From Streptomyces sp. NBC_00663 (GTDB taxonomy: Bacteria > Actinomycetota > Actinomycetes > Streptomycetales > Streptomycetaceae): a stretch of DNA of 64,000 nucleotides. Under the pieces are notes generated by a model. The model saw only the letters and a list, made by a program, of their open reading frames with translations. It was not told where the DNA came from and ran no database searches. The position numbers and the translations under genes are program-made. The DNA is taken from assembly GCF_036226885.1 (NCBI RefSeq), contig NZ_CP109027.1:2294001-2358000 (forward strand). The letters run 5' to 3'. This document shows positions 8,987 to 17,123 of this stretch, one piece after another; position 1 is the stretch's first letter; every line of letters starts with the position of its first letter.

Positions 8987-9832
8987 CTATCTGGTCGCGC
9001 CCCTCGTGAAGCCGTTGTAGATGTAGCGCTGTAGCGCCAGGAAGACGATCAACGTGGGCAGGATGACGACTATCGCTCCTGCCGAGATCGTCTCCCAGTG
9101 GGCGCCGTACGGGCCCTTGAAGCGGAACAGGGACGTCGAGATCACGCCAAGATCCTGGGACGGCATGTAGAGGAACGGGATGTAGAAGTCGTTGTAGACG
9201 GTGATCCCCTTCACGATCACGACCGTGGCGATGGCCGGTTTCAGGAGGGGGAAGATGATCTTTCGGTAGATCGTGAAGGCGTTGGCGCCGTCCAGGCGGG
9301 CGGACTCGTCCAGGGAGACCGGGATCGAGCGCACGAACTGCAAGAAGATGTAGATCGAGACGATGTCGGTGCCCATGTAGAGGGCGATGGGCGCCCAGAG
9401 CGTGTCGAACATGCCGAAGCCGTTGACGATCTGGAAGGTCGCGACCTGGGTCGTGACGCCGGGGACCAGGGCCGCCAGCAGGAACAGCGCCACGACCAGT
9501 TTCTTGAAGCGGAACGTGAAGCGGTCGATCGCGTACGCCGTCATCGAACCGATCAGGACCGTGCCGGCGATGGCGAACACCAGGATGAAGGCCGTGTGGC
9601 CGAAGGCCGAGAGCATCCGGCCGTCCTGGAACGCGGTCACGTAGTTGTGGAAGTTCAACGGGTCGTCGGGGAAGGTCAGAGCCCCGCTGCCGCCCGTCAT
9701 CTCCTTGTCCGTCTTCAGGGACGTCAGGAAGACCACGCCCAGCGGGAGCAGGACGATGATCGTTGCCAGGATCAGCGAGGTGTAGACGCCGGTGCGGGCC
9801 AGGGCTCGGCGGGTCGTACCTCGGCTGGTCAT
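8987..9832 (-). CDS. Carbohydrate ABC transporter permease, MalG type (CUT1)
   Basis: The 281-aa inner-membrane protein has about six hydrophobic segments and the EAA loop that contacts the ATPase (ESARLDGANAFTIYRKIIFP). Its ATG overlaps the stop of the upstream permease (ATGA), so the two are translationally coupled. With its neighbours it forms a binding-protein/permease/permease set lacking an ATPase gene. The neighbouring beta-mannosidase suggests manno-oligosaccharides as substrate (inference). Confidence 0.9.
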   Translation of the reverse strand: MTSRGTTRRALARTGVYTSLILATIIVLLPLGVVFLTSLKTDKEMTGGSGALTFPDDPLNFHNYVTAFQDGRMLSAFGHTAFILVFAIAGTVLIGSMTAYAIDRFTFRFKKLVVALFLLAALVPGVTTQVATFQIVNGFGMFDTLWAPIALYMGTDIVSIYIFLQFVRSIPVSLDESARLDGANAFTIYRKIIFPLLKPAIATVVIVKGITVYNDFYIPFLYMPSQDLGVISTSLFRFKGPYGAHWETISAGAIVVILPTLIVFLALQRYIYNGFTRGATR

Positions 9833-10776
9833 ACGAGGTCCACCTTGTCGTCGGGGACGAGCCTGCGCTGGAGCCAGGTCACCAGCAGGATGATCAGCAG
9901 CAGGACCAGGGCGGCGGCCGAGGCCAGGCCCGTCTTGTTGAACTGGAAGGCCAGCTTCACCGTCTGGATCACGAAGGTCTCCGTGCCGGTCGCGCCGCCC
10001 GTCATGATGTACGGGATCTCGAAGGCGGACAGCGAGCCCGAGACCGAGAGGATGACGGTCAGGGTCAGGACCGGCTTGATGCCCGGCGCGATGATGTGGC
10101 GGAACTGGTGCCAGCGGTTCGCCCCGTCCAGCTCGGACGCCTCGTACAACTCCCCGGGGATCGACTGGATCGCGCCGAGGAACAGGACGAAGTTCAGGCC
10201 CAGATAGCGCCAGATGGAGACCGCGGCCAGCGAGGAGTTGGCGGAGAACGGGGTGCCCAGCCAGGCGTGGTCGGAGTGGTAGCCGAACAGCGCGAGGACC
10301 GAGTCGAGGGTGCCGCCGTCCTGGAAGAAGTAGAGGAAGACGAAGCCGATCGCCACCCCGTTGATCAGGTACGGGAAGAAGAGCACGCCCTTGAAGAAGT
10401 TCCGGAAGCGGACGTTGAAGCTCAGGACCGTCGCGAAGTACAGGGCCGCGACGATCTGGATCGCCGAGGCGACCAGGTAGTAGCCGCTGACGAAGAAGAC
10501 CTCGAACAGCTCGGAGCGGGTGAACAGTTCGGTGTAGTTCTCCAGCCCCGTGTAGTGCAGCTCGGGGCTCACACCGTCCCAGTCGGTGAAGCTGTACGCG
10601 ATCATGTTGACGATCGGCGCGTAGGTGAAGGTGATCAGGAGGGCGAGCGGGGCGATCAGGAAGATCCAGGGGGTCAGACGGCGCCAGACGCGGGCCCGGC
10701 GGGGGGCCGGAGCCGGTACCGGGGTGTCCCGTGCCGGCTCCTTCGTGACGGACACCCTCGCGGTGGTGTCCGTCAT
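9829..10776 (-). CDS. Carbohydrate ABC transporter permease, MalF type (CUT1)
   Basis: The protein is 315 aa. The ATG at 10776 is chosen because it overlaps the stop of the binding-protein gene; the open frame continues upstream but that stretch is a shadow of the binding-protein gene. A Pro/Ala/Arg-rich cytoplasmic N-terminus precedes the first membrane helix (LTPWIFLIAPLALLITFTYA). The EAA loop reads EASELDGANRWHQFRHIIAP. It pairs with the MalG-type permease as the membrane channel. Confidence 0.9.
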   Translation of the reverse strand: MTDTTARVSVTKEPARDTPVPAPAPRRARVWRRLTPWIFLIAPLALLITFTYAPIVNMIAYSFTDWDGVSPELHYTGLENYTELFTRSELFEVFFVSGYYLVASAIQIVAALYFATVLSFNVRFRNFFKGVLFFPYLINGVAIGFVFLYFFQDGGTLDSVLALFGYHSDHAWLGTPFSANSSLAAVSIWRYLGLNFVLFLGAIQSIPGELYEASELDGANRWHQFRHIIAPGIKPVLTLTVILSVSGSLSAFEIPYIMTGGATGTETFVIQTVKLAFQFNKTGLASAAALVLLLIILLVTWLQRRLVPDDKVDLV

Positions 10777-12089
10777 CAGGACCCCATGTTCTTCTGGGTC
10801 TCGGTCCATTTCTGGCCCAGGCTCTTCAGATAGTCGTCGAGCGTGCCCTTCTTCGCGCCGCGCGCCAGGTCGACCAACTCCTGCCGGTAGTCCGGGGTGT
10901 TGATGCCGACCTCGGACTCGGTGTCGATCGCCTTGACCTCGGCGCCCTTGCTGTCGTCCAGCTCGATGAGCTTGACGCCCTGCTCCTCGTACGGCTTCAG
11001 GACGGTCGGCATGGGCGCGTCCTTGAGCGGCGAGATGGCCAGGTTGTCGTCGGCGTAGCCGGACTTGTCGGTGAACCAGTCGAGCCAGGCGCGGGCGGCT
11101 TCCTTGTGCTCGGAGTGGACGTTGATGCCCTGGTTGTAGTCCGGGCCCACGGTGGCGCAGAACTTGCCGTCGGTCTGGGCCGGGAAGGGCATGAAGCCGA
11201 TGTCGTCCGGGTTCACACCGGCCTTCTTCGCGGCGTCCTGGAACTGGATGATCGCCCAGGTGCCCAGCCACTGCGTGGCGATCTGCCCCTTGGCCAACTG
11301 CCCCTTGGACGCTTCCCAGTTGGAGGTGGTCGGGTCCTTCTCGACGAGGCCCTCGTGGACGATGTCGTACAGGAGCGTGTCGCCCACGCGCAGGTCGGAG
11401 CCCTCGGCCCAGGGGTTGCCCTCGGCGATCTTGGTGGTGGCCTGGGGATCGCAGTGGACCGTGCCGTTGACGAAGGTCCAGGAGGTCAGGGTCCAGCCGG
11501 CCGCGAAGTTGGTGTAGTACGGAGTCGCGTCGGTCTTGGACTTGATGGCCTTGAGGGCGGTCACGAACTCGTCCGGGGTGGTGGGCCAGTCGGTGACGCC
11601 GGCCTCCTGCCAGACCCGCTTGTTGTAGACGAAGCCCGGCATCACGCCGTCGGCGGTCTGGCCGTAGACCTTGCCGTCGACCGCGGTGTAGTCGGTGAAC
11701 CGGTACTTCTTGCTGCGCTCCGCGACCGTGCCGAGCGAGGCGAAGAACTTGGGGTAGTCGCTCTTCTTGATCACCCCGGGGATCATCAGGACGTCGCCGT
11801 AGTTCTCCGTGTTCATCCGGATCTTGACCTCGGCCTCGTAGTTCGTGAGGGCCTCGAACTTGACCTTGACCTTCGGGTAGATCTTGTTGAACTCGGCGGC
11901 GTACTTGTCCATCGTGCCGTCCTGCACCAGGTCGGTGCGCACGGTGAGGACCTTGATGGTGCCGGTGACCTTGGCGGGGTCGTCGGGCGCCTTGGCGTCG
12001 GCGCCTTTCGAGGTGCCTCCGGTACCGGTGCAGCCGGCGGCCAGGACGGCGGATCCCACGGCCAGGGCCAGGATGTGACGGCGGTTCAT
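10776..12089 (-). CDS. Extracellular sugar-binding lipoprotein of a CUT1 ABC transporter
   Basis: The protein is 437 aa. An ATG two codons upstream (12095) is possible, but its GGAG would be only 3 nt away, versus 9 nt for 12089. The signal peptide ends in lipobox L-A-A-G-C. The mature part is a family-1 solute-binding fold (GTIKVLTVRTDL, YGQTADGVMPGFVYNKRVWQEAG, GWTLTSWTFVNG). It delivers substrate to the two downstream permeases. It is divergent from the beta-mannosidase gene, with operator-like palindromes in the gap. Confidence 0.9.
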   Translation of the reverse strand: MNRRHILALAVGSAVLAAGCTGTGGTSKGADAKAPDDPAKVTGTIKVLTVRTDLVQDGTMDKYAAEFNKIYPKVKVKFEALTNYEAEVKIRMNTENYGDVLMIPGVIKKSDYPKFFASLGTVAERSKKYRFTDYTAVDGKVYGQTADGVMPGFVYNKRVWQEAGVTDWPTTPDEFVTALKAIKSKTDATPYYTNFAAGWTLTSWTFVNGTVHCDPQATTKIAEGNPWAEGSDLRVGDTLLYDIVHEGLVEKDPTTSNWEASKGQLAKGQIATQWLGTWAIIQFQDAAKKAGVNPDDIGFMPFPAQTDGKFCATVGPDYNQGINVHSEHKEAARAWLDWFTDKSGYADDNLAISPLKDAPMPTVLKPYEEQGVKLIELDDSKGAEVKAIDTESEVGINTPDYRQELVDLARGAKKGTLDDYLKSLGQKWTETQKNMGS

Positions 12090-12180
12090 GTGCATCAGCT
12101 CCGTTCTCGGGCGTTCACGGGACGGACGAGCACGTGCGTGTGGCGCTGCATGGTCTTGCGGTTGGCTGGTTCGGTACTCT

Positions 12181-12205
12181 GACAACGTTTTCTTAACCGG
12201 TAAAG
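12181..12205. promoter_or_regulatory. Two adjoining LacI-type operator candidates in the divergent ABC/beta-mannosidase promoter
   Basis: GACAACGTTTTC (12181-12192) is one base off the palindrome GACAACGTTGTC found at 45213-45224. It abuts CTTAACCGGTAAAG (12192-12205), a near-palindrome centred on CCGG that resembles TTACCGGTAA at 62935-62944. Central-CG palindromes of this kind are typical of LacI-family operators, and a lacI-type gene lies in the same locus. Confidence 0.6.
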
Positions 12206-12274
12206 TCCGTATCTCGCCAACGATGCCAAAAAGTGTTCCCAGTACTGGACTTGATCGGTTTAGGGAGTGCGTAC

Positions 12275-14644
12275 ATGCTTCAGGCCACACCGCTCACCGA
12301 GGGATGGATCCTGCGGACCTTCGACGGCACGGCGGACGCGCTCCCCGCCTCCGTGCCGGGCTGCGTCCACACCGATCTGCTGGCGGCCGGGGTGATCCCG
12401 GACCCCTTTCTCGGGCGGAACGAGGCTGAAGTGGCGTGGGTGGGGCGGCGGGACTGGACCTATGAGACCGACCTGCGCGCCGGATCGGGCCACGAGCAGA
12501 CCGACCTCGTCTTCGAGGGGCTCGACACGGTCGCCGAAGTCCTCCTGGACGGGCGGCTGTTGGGCCGCACCAGGAACATGCACCGCTCCTACCGCTTCGA
12601 CGTGACCGGCCTGTCGGGGCGGCTGTCGGTGCGGTTCCTGTCGGCGTACGCCGAGGCCGAGGCGGTGCGCGGCAAGCTCGGTGAGCGGCCCGCCGCCTAT
12701 GACGAACCCTTCCAGTACGTCCGCAAGATGGCCTGCTCCTTCGGCTGGGACTGGGGGCCGACCCTGGTGACGGCCGGGATGTGGCGGCCGGTGCGCCTCG
12801 AGCAGTGGTCGACGGCCCGGATCTCCCGGGTGCGACCGCTGGTGACGGTCGAACAGGGTCTGGGTGTCGTGGAGTTGGCGGTCGATGTCGAGCGGACCCG
12901 GGTCGAGGCTCCGCTGACCGTCGAGGCGACGGTCGCCGGGGAGCGGGTGCGCGCCTCGGTCGACGGCACACGGGGGGTCGTACGGCTCGAAGTGCCCTCC
13001 CCGCGGCTGTGGTGGCCTCGCGGCTACGGCGAACAGCCGCTGTATGACGTGGAGTTGACGCTGCTGCACGGCAACTCGCCGTTGGACGTGTGGCGGCGGC
13101 GCATCGGGTTCCGCAGTGTCGAGCTGGACCGGTCGGCGGACGAGCACGGCACCGGGTTCACGTTCGTCGTGAACGGGGAGCGGCTCTTCGCGCGCGGTGT
13201 CAACTGGATCCCGGACGACGTCTTCCCGTCCCGGATCACCCGCGCGCGGTACCGGGAGCGGCTCGGGCAGGCCGCCGACGCGGGCGTGGACCTCGTGCGG
13301 ATCTGGGGCGGCGGCATCTACGAGAGCGCCGACTTCTACGACGCCTGCGACGAATTGGGGCTGCTGGTCTGGCAGGACTTTCCGTTCGCGTGCGCGGCCT
13401 ATCCGGAGGAACAGCCGCTGCGGGGCGAGGTGGAGGCCGAGGCGCGGGAGAACGTCGTACGGCTGATGCCGCATCCCTCGCTCGTGCTGTGGAACGGCAA
13501 CAACGAGAACCTGTGGGGGTTCCGGGACTGGCAGTGGGAGGAGCGGCTGGCCGGGGAGTCGTGGGGCGAGGGGTACTACCTGGGCGTACTGCCGCGTGTG
13601 GTGGCCGAGTTGGATCCCACGCGGCCTTATACGGCGGGCAGCCCCTGGTCCGGTTCGTGGGATCACCATCCGAACGATCCGGCGCACGGGACGCACCACT
13701 CGTGGGAGGTGTGGAACCGGGAGGACTACGCGGAGTACCGGCGTGAAGTGCCCCGGTTCATGGCCGAGTTCGGCTGGCAGGCGCCGCCCGCCTACGCGAC
13801 GCTGCGACGGGCGCTTCCTGGGGAGGAACTGGCGGCGGACTCCCCCGGGATGCTGCACCACCAGAAGGCGGAGGACGGGAACGGAAAGCTGCGGCGGGGG
13901 CTTGAGCGCCATTTCGATTGTCCCGAAGGGGACTTCGACCGGTGGCACTACCTCACCCAGGTCAACCAGGCGCGGGCCGTGGCCACCGGGATCGAGCACT
14001 GGCGGTCGAACTGGCCGGTGTGTGCGGGCACGGTCGTCTGGCAGCTCAACGACTGCTGGCCGGTGACGAGTTGGGCCGCGATCGACGGGGACGGGCGGGA
14101 GAAGCCGCTCTACCACGAGCTGCGGCGGCTCTACGCCGATCGGCTGCTGACGGTCCAGGGCCGGGTGCTGGCCGTGGTCAACCAGGCGGCGGAGGCGTGG
14201 GCGGGGGCGGTGTGGCTGCGGCGGATGTCCGTGGCGGGGGCGCTGATCGGCGAGGCGGAGGTGGAGTTCGCCGCCGGGGCGCGGGCGGTGGCGCGGGTCG
14301 ACGTACCGGAGGAGCTGGTGCCTGGCGGGCCCAAGGAGTTCCTCGTCGCGGACGCGGAGGGGTTGCGGGCGGTTCACTTCCCTGTCGCTGATCGCGACAT
14401 CCCTTATCCGAGGCCCGAGTTCGAGGTGTCCGTCACGTCGGAGGGCTCGGTGACGGTCGCGGCTCGTAGTCTCGTACGGGATCTGCTGCTGCAAGCCGAC
14501 CGACTCGACCCGGACGCGCGGGCCGACCGCGGGCTCGTGACGCTGCTGCCCGGCGAACGGGTGACCATCGGGGTCAGCGGCTGGAAGACTCCCGACGCGG
14601 ACGCCGCCCGCTCCGCCCTGTACTGCATGGAGCCCTCACGATGA
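12275..14644 (+). CDS. Glycoside hydrolase family 2 beta-mannosidase
   Basis: The 789-aa cytoplasmic enzyme starts at ATG 12275 with GGGAG about 7 nt upstream; it has no signal peptide. An N-terminal sugar-binding domain (about 1-170) and an Ig-like domain precede a TIM barrel. The acid/base is Glu411 in NGNNENLWG and the nucleophile Glu498 in FMAEFGWQ. RKMACSFGWDWGP is typical of beta-mannosidases within GH2. It should release mannose from imported manno-oligosaccharides. Its stop overlaps the lacI-type start (ATGA). Confidence 0.93.
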   Translation: MLQATPLTEGWILRTFDGTADALPASVPGCVHTDLLAAGVIPDPFLGRNEAEVAWVGRRDWTYETDLRAGSGHEQTDLVFEGLDTVAEVLLDGRLLGRTRNMHRSYRFDVTGLSGRLSVRFLSAYAEAEAVRGKLGERPAAYDEPFQYVRKMACSFGWDWGPTLVTAGMWRPVRLEQWSTARISRVRPLVTVEQGLGVVELAVDVERTRVEAPLTVEATVAGERVRASVDGTRGVVRLEVPSPRLWWPRGYGEQPLYDVELTLLHGNSPLDVWRRRIGFRSVELDRSADEHGTGFTFVVNGERLFARGVNWIPDDVFPSRITRARYRERLGQAADAGVDLVRIWGGGIYESADFYDACDELGLLVWQDFPFACAAYPEEQPLRGEVEAEARENVVRLMPHPSLVLWNGNNENLWGFRDWQWEERLAGESWGEGYYLGVLPRVVAELDPTRPYTAGSPWSGSWDHHPNDPAHGTHHSWEVWNREDYAEYRREVPRFMAEFGWQAPPAYATLRRALPGEELAADSPGMLHHQKAEDGNGKLRRGLERHFDCPEGDFDRWHYLTQVNQARAVATGIEHWRSNWPVCAGTVVWQLNDCWPVTSWAAIDGDGREKPLYHELRRLYADRLLTVQGRVLAVVNQAAEAWAGAVWLRRMSVAGALIGEAEVEFAAGARAVARVDVPEELVPGGPKEFLVADAEGLRAVHFPVADRDIPYPRPEFEVSVTSEGSVTVAARSLVRDLLLQADRLDPDARADRGLVTLLPGERVTIGVSGWKTPDADAARSALYCMEPSR

Positions 14645-15675
14645 CAGCCCAGCCGGCCGCCCGCGTCACCATCAAGGACGTCGCCGCGCGCGCCGGGGTG
14701 TCCAAGGGTGCCGTGTCACTCGCCTTCAACCACAAGCCGGGGCTGTCGGAGGCGACCCGGGACCGGATCTTCCGGGCCGCGCGGGAGCTGGGCTGGGCAC
14801 CGAACCTCACCGCGCGCACCCTCGCCGGGTCACGGGTGGATGTGGTGGGCCTCGCCATCTGCCGGCCGGCGCGGCTGCTGGGGCTGGAGCCTTTCTACAT
14901 GGAGTTCATCTCCGGGGTGGAGAGCGTGCTGACCGAGCACTCGTGCTCGCTGCTGCTGCGGCTCGTGCGGAACGTGGAGGAAGAGGTCGGGCTACAGGAG
15001 ACCTGGTGGCGGGGGCGGCAGATCGGCGGAGCGATCCTCGTCGACTTCCGGCCCGACGATCCCCGGGTGGCGGCGGCCGAGCGGCTCGGGATGCCGGTGG
15101 TCGCCGTAGGGCATCCCTCGCTCACGGGGGGACTGACGTCCGTGTGGACCGATGACGCGACGGCTGTCACGGAGGCGGTGCGGTATCTCGCGGCGCTCGG
15201 GCATCGGCGGATCGCGCGGGTGGGCGGGGCGGCGGCGCTCGGGCACACGGCGGCGCGGGGCACCGCGTTCGCTGAGGCGGCGAGGGTGTTGGAGTTGGCC
15301 GGAGCGTGGCAGGTGACCACGGACTACTCCGGGGAGGCCGGGGCTCGGGCGACCCGGTCGCTGCTGACGGCTGCGGCGGCTGATCGGCCCACGGCGATCG
15401 TGTACGACAACGACATCATGGCGGTGGCGGGGCTTTCGGTGGCCGCGGAGATGGGGTTGCGGGTGCCGGACGAGGTGTCGTTGCTGGCGTGGGACGACTC
15501 CCAGTTGTGTCGGCTGACGCATCCGACCTTGTCCGCGATGAGTCATGACGTGCATGGGTTCGGGGTCGAAGCGGCTCGGACCTTGTTCGGGGTGATCATG
15601 GGGGAAGGGCCTGGGTCGCATCCCGTGCCTACTCCGGTGCTGACTCCTCGGGGGTCCACCGCGCCGCCTCGGTGA
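14641..15675 (+). CDS. LacI-family transcriptional regulator
   Basis: The 344-aa protein has the canonical N-terminal helix-turn-helix and hinge (VTIKDVAARAGVSKGAVSLAF, then LSEATRDRIFRAARELGW), followed by a periplasmic-binding-protein-like effector domain (VDVVGLAICRP, AIVYDNDIMAVAGL, VSLLAWDDSQL). Its start overlaps the beta-mannosidase stop, so it is very likely the local regulator, probably acting at 12181-12205 and releasing DNA on binding a mannoside. Confidence 0.93.
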   Translation: MTAQPAARVTIKDVAARAGVSKGAVSLAFNHKPGLSEATRDRIFRAARELGWAPNLTARTLAGSRVDVVGLAICRPARLLGLEPFYMEFISGVESVLTEHSCSLLLRLVRNVEEEVGLQETWWRGRQIGGAILVDFRPDDPRVAAAERLGMPVVAVGHPSLTGGLTSVWTDDATAVTEAVRYLAALGHRRIARVGGAAALGHTAARGTAFAEAARVLELAGAWQVTTDYSGEAGARATRSLLTAAAADRPTAIVYDNDIMAVAGLSVAAEMGLRVPDEVSLLAWDDSQLCRLTHPTLSAMSHDVHGFGVEAARTLFGVIMGEGPGSHPVPTPVLTPRGSTAPPR

Positions 15676-15709
15676 CGGTTGTACGGGGACCGCGGGTCGC
15701 CTTGGGTTG

Positions 15710-15742
15710 CTCGCGCAGTTCCCCGCGCCCCTTGAGGGGCGC
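15710..15742. terminator. Terminator hairpin with copy 3 of the dispersed element
   Basis: GCGCCCC-TTGA-GGGGCGC (15725-15742) is a perfect 7-bp stem with a 4-nt loop. It overlaps CTCGCGCAGTTCCCCGCGCC followed by CCT (15710-15732), the third copy of the element seen at 3367-3390 and 8956-8978. Confidence 0.65.
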
Positions 15743-15799
15743 TCCCCCTACCCCCTCCAGCAATGTGACCTTCGCCGCTCCCGCCTCCAGGACTGTGCA

Positions 15800-15842
15800 G
15801 CTACGTTACCCATAAGTAGCATGGGGCTGAGCGCGCGCTCAG
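15800..15842. promoter_or_regulatory. Candidate operators of the fadAB promoter
   Basis: GCTAC...GTAGC (15800-15820) encloses TACC-N4-AGTA. Seven bases on, CTGAGCGCGCGCTCAG (15827-15842) is a perfect 16-bp palindrome. Both lie 55-100 bp upstream of fadA. TetR-family regulators of fatty acid genes often bind such sites (family knowledge). No regulator gene is adjacent. Confidence 0.45.
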
Positions 15843-15896
15843 TGGTTGTGCTTGGGCCGTGCAGCAGTGCCATCCCGCATCTGGAGGAGAGCCATC

Positions 15897-17123
15897 GTGC
15901 CTCGTACCGTCAGGGACGTCGTCTTCGTCGACGGCGTCCGCACCCCGTTCGGCAAGGCGGGCCCGAAGGGCATCTACCACGAGACCCGCGCCGACGACCT
16001 GGTCGTGAAGGCGATCCGGGAGCTGCTGCGCCGCAACCCGGGTCTGGACCCGAAGAAGATCGACGAGGTCGCCATCGCCGCGACCACGCAGATCGGTGAC
16101 CAGGGTCTGACCATCGGCCGTACCGCGGGCATCCTCGCCGGTCTGCCGCAGTCCGTTCCCGGCTACTCCATCGACCGCATGTGCGCCGGCGCGCTGACCG
16201 CCGTCACCTCGGTCGCCGGTTCGGTCGCCTTCGGGGCGTACGACATCGCCATCGCCGGCGGTGTCGAGCACATGGGCCGCCACCCCATGGGTGAGGGCGT
16301 GGACCCGAACCCGCGGTTCGTGAGCGAGAAGCTCGTCGACGAGTCGGCGCTGTTCATGGGCATGACCGCCGAGAACCTGCACGACCGCTACCCGACGATC
16401 ACCAAGCAGCGCGCCGACGAGTACGCCGTGCGTTCGCAGGAGAAGGCCGCCAAGGCGTACGCCAACGGCAAGATCCAGCAGGACCTGGTGCCGATCTCGG
16501 TGCGCCGCACCACCCCGGAGGCCGGTGAGACCGGCTGGGGTCTGGTCACCGCCGACGAGCCGATGCGCCCGGGCACCACCATCGAGAACCTGACCGGTCT
16601 GAAGACGCCGTTCCGCGTCCACGGCCGGGTCACCGCCGGTAACGCGGCCGGTCTGAACGACGGCGCCACCGCCTCCCTCATCGCCTCCGAGGACTTCGCC
16701 CGGGAGAACAACCTCCCGGTGAAGATGCGCCTCGTCTCCTACTCCTTCGCGGGTGTGGAGCCGGAGGTCATGGGCTACGGCCCGATCCCGGCCACCGAGA
16801 AGGCGCTCGCCCAGGCGGGGCTGTCCATCGACGACATCGGCCTGTTCGAGATCAACGAGGCCTTCGCCGTCCAGGTCCTGGCCTTCCTTGAGCACTACGG
16901 CATCGCCGACGACGACGCGCGCGTCAACCAGTACGGCGGCGCCATCGCCTTCGGTCACCCGCTGGCCTCCTCGGGCGTGCGTCTGATGACGCAGCTCGCC
17001 CGTCAGTTCGAGGAGCAGCCGGAGGTCCGCTACGGCCTGACCACCATGTGCGTCGGCTTCGGCATGGGCGCGACGGTCATCTGGGAGAACCCGCACCACA
17101 AGGACGCCGGAGGCGACAAGTGA
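15897..17123 (+). CDS. fadA: Acetyl-CoA C-acyltransferase (thiolase)
   Basis: The 408-aa enzyme performs the last step of beta-oxidation, thiolytic release of acetyl-CoA. Start GTG 15897 has GGAGGAGA upstream. The nucleophile is Cys96 in DRMCAGAL, His354 lies in GGAIAFGHPLASSG, and Cys385 in TMCVGFGMGA is the second catalytic cysteine. Length is normal for thiolases. The stop overlaps the fadB start (GTGA), so the two beta-oxidation subunits are co-translated. Confidence 0.94.
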   Translation: MPRTVRDVVFVDGVRTPFGKAGPKGIYHETRADDLVVKAIRELLRRNPGLDPKKIDEVAIAATTQIGDQGLTIGRTAGILAGLPQSVPGYSIDRMCAGALTAVTSVAGSVAFGAYDIAIAGGVEHMGRHPMGEGVDPNPRFVSEKLVDESALFMGMTAENLHDRYPTITKQRADEYAVRSQEKAAKAYANGKIQQDLVPISVRRTTPEAGETGWGLVTADEPMRPGTTIENLTGLKTPFRVHGRVTAGNAAGLNDGATASLIASEDFARENNLPVKMRLVSYSFAGVEPEVMGYGPIPATEKALAQAGLSIDDIGLFEINEAFAVQVLAFLEHYGIADDDARVNQYGGAIAFGHPLASSGVRLMTQLARQFEEQPEVRYGLTTMCVGFGMGATVIWENPHHKDAGGDK

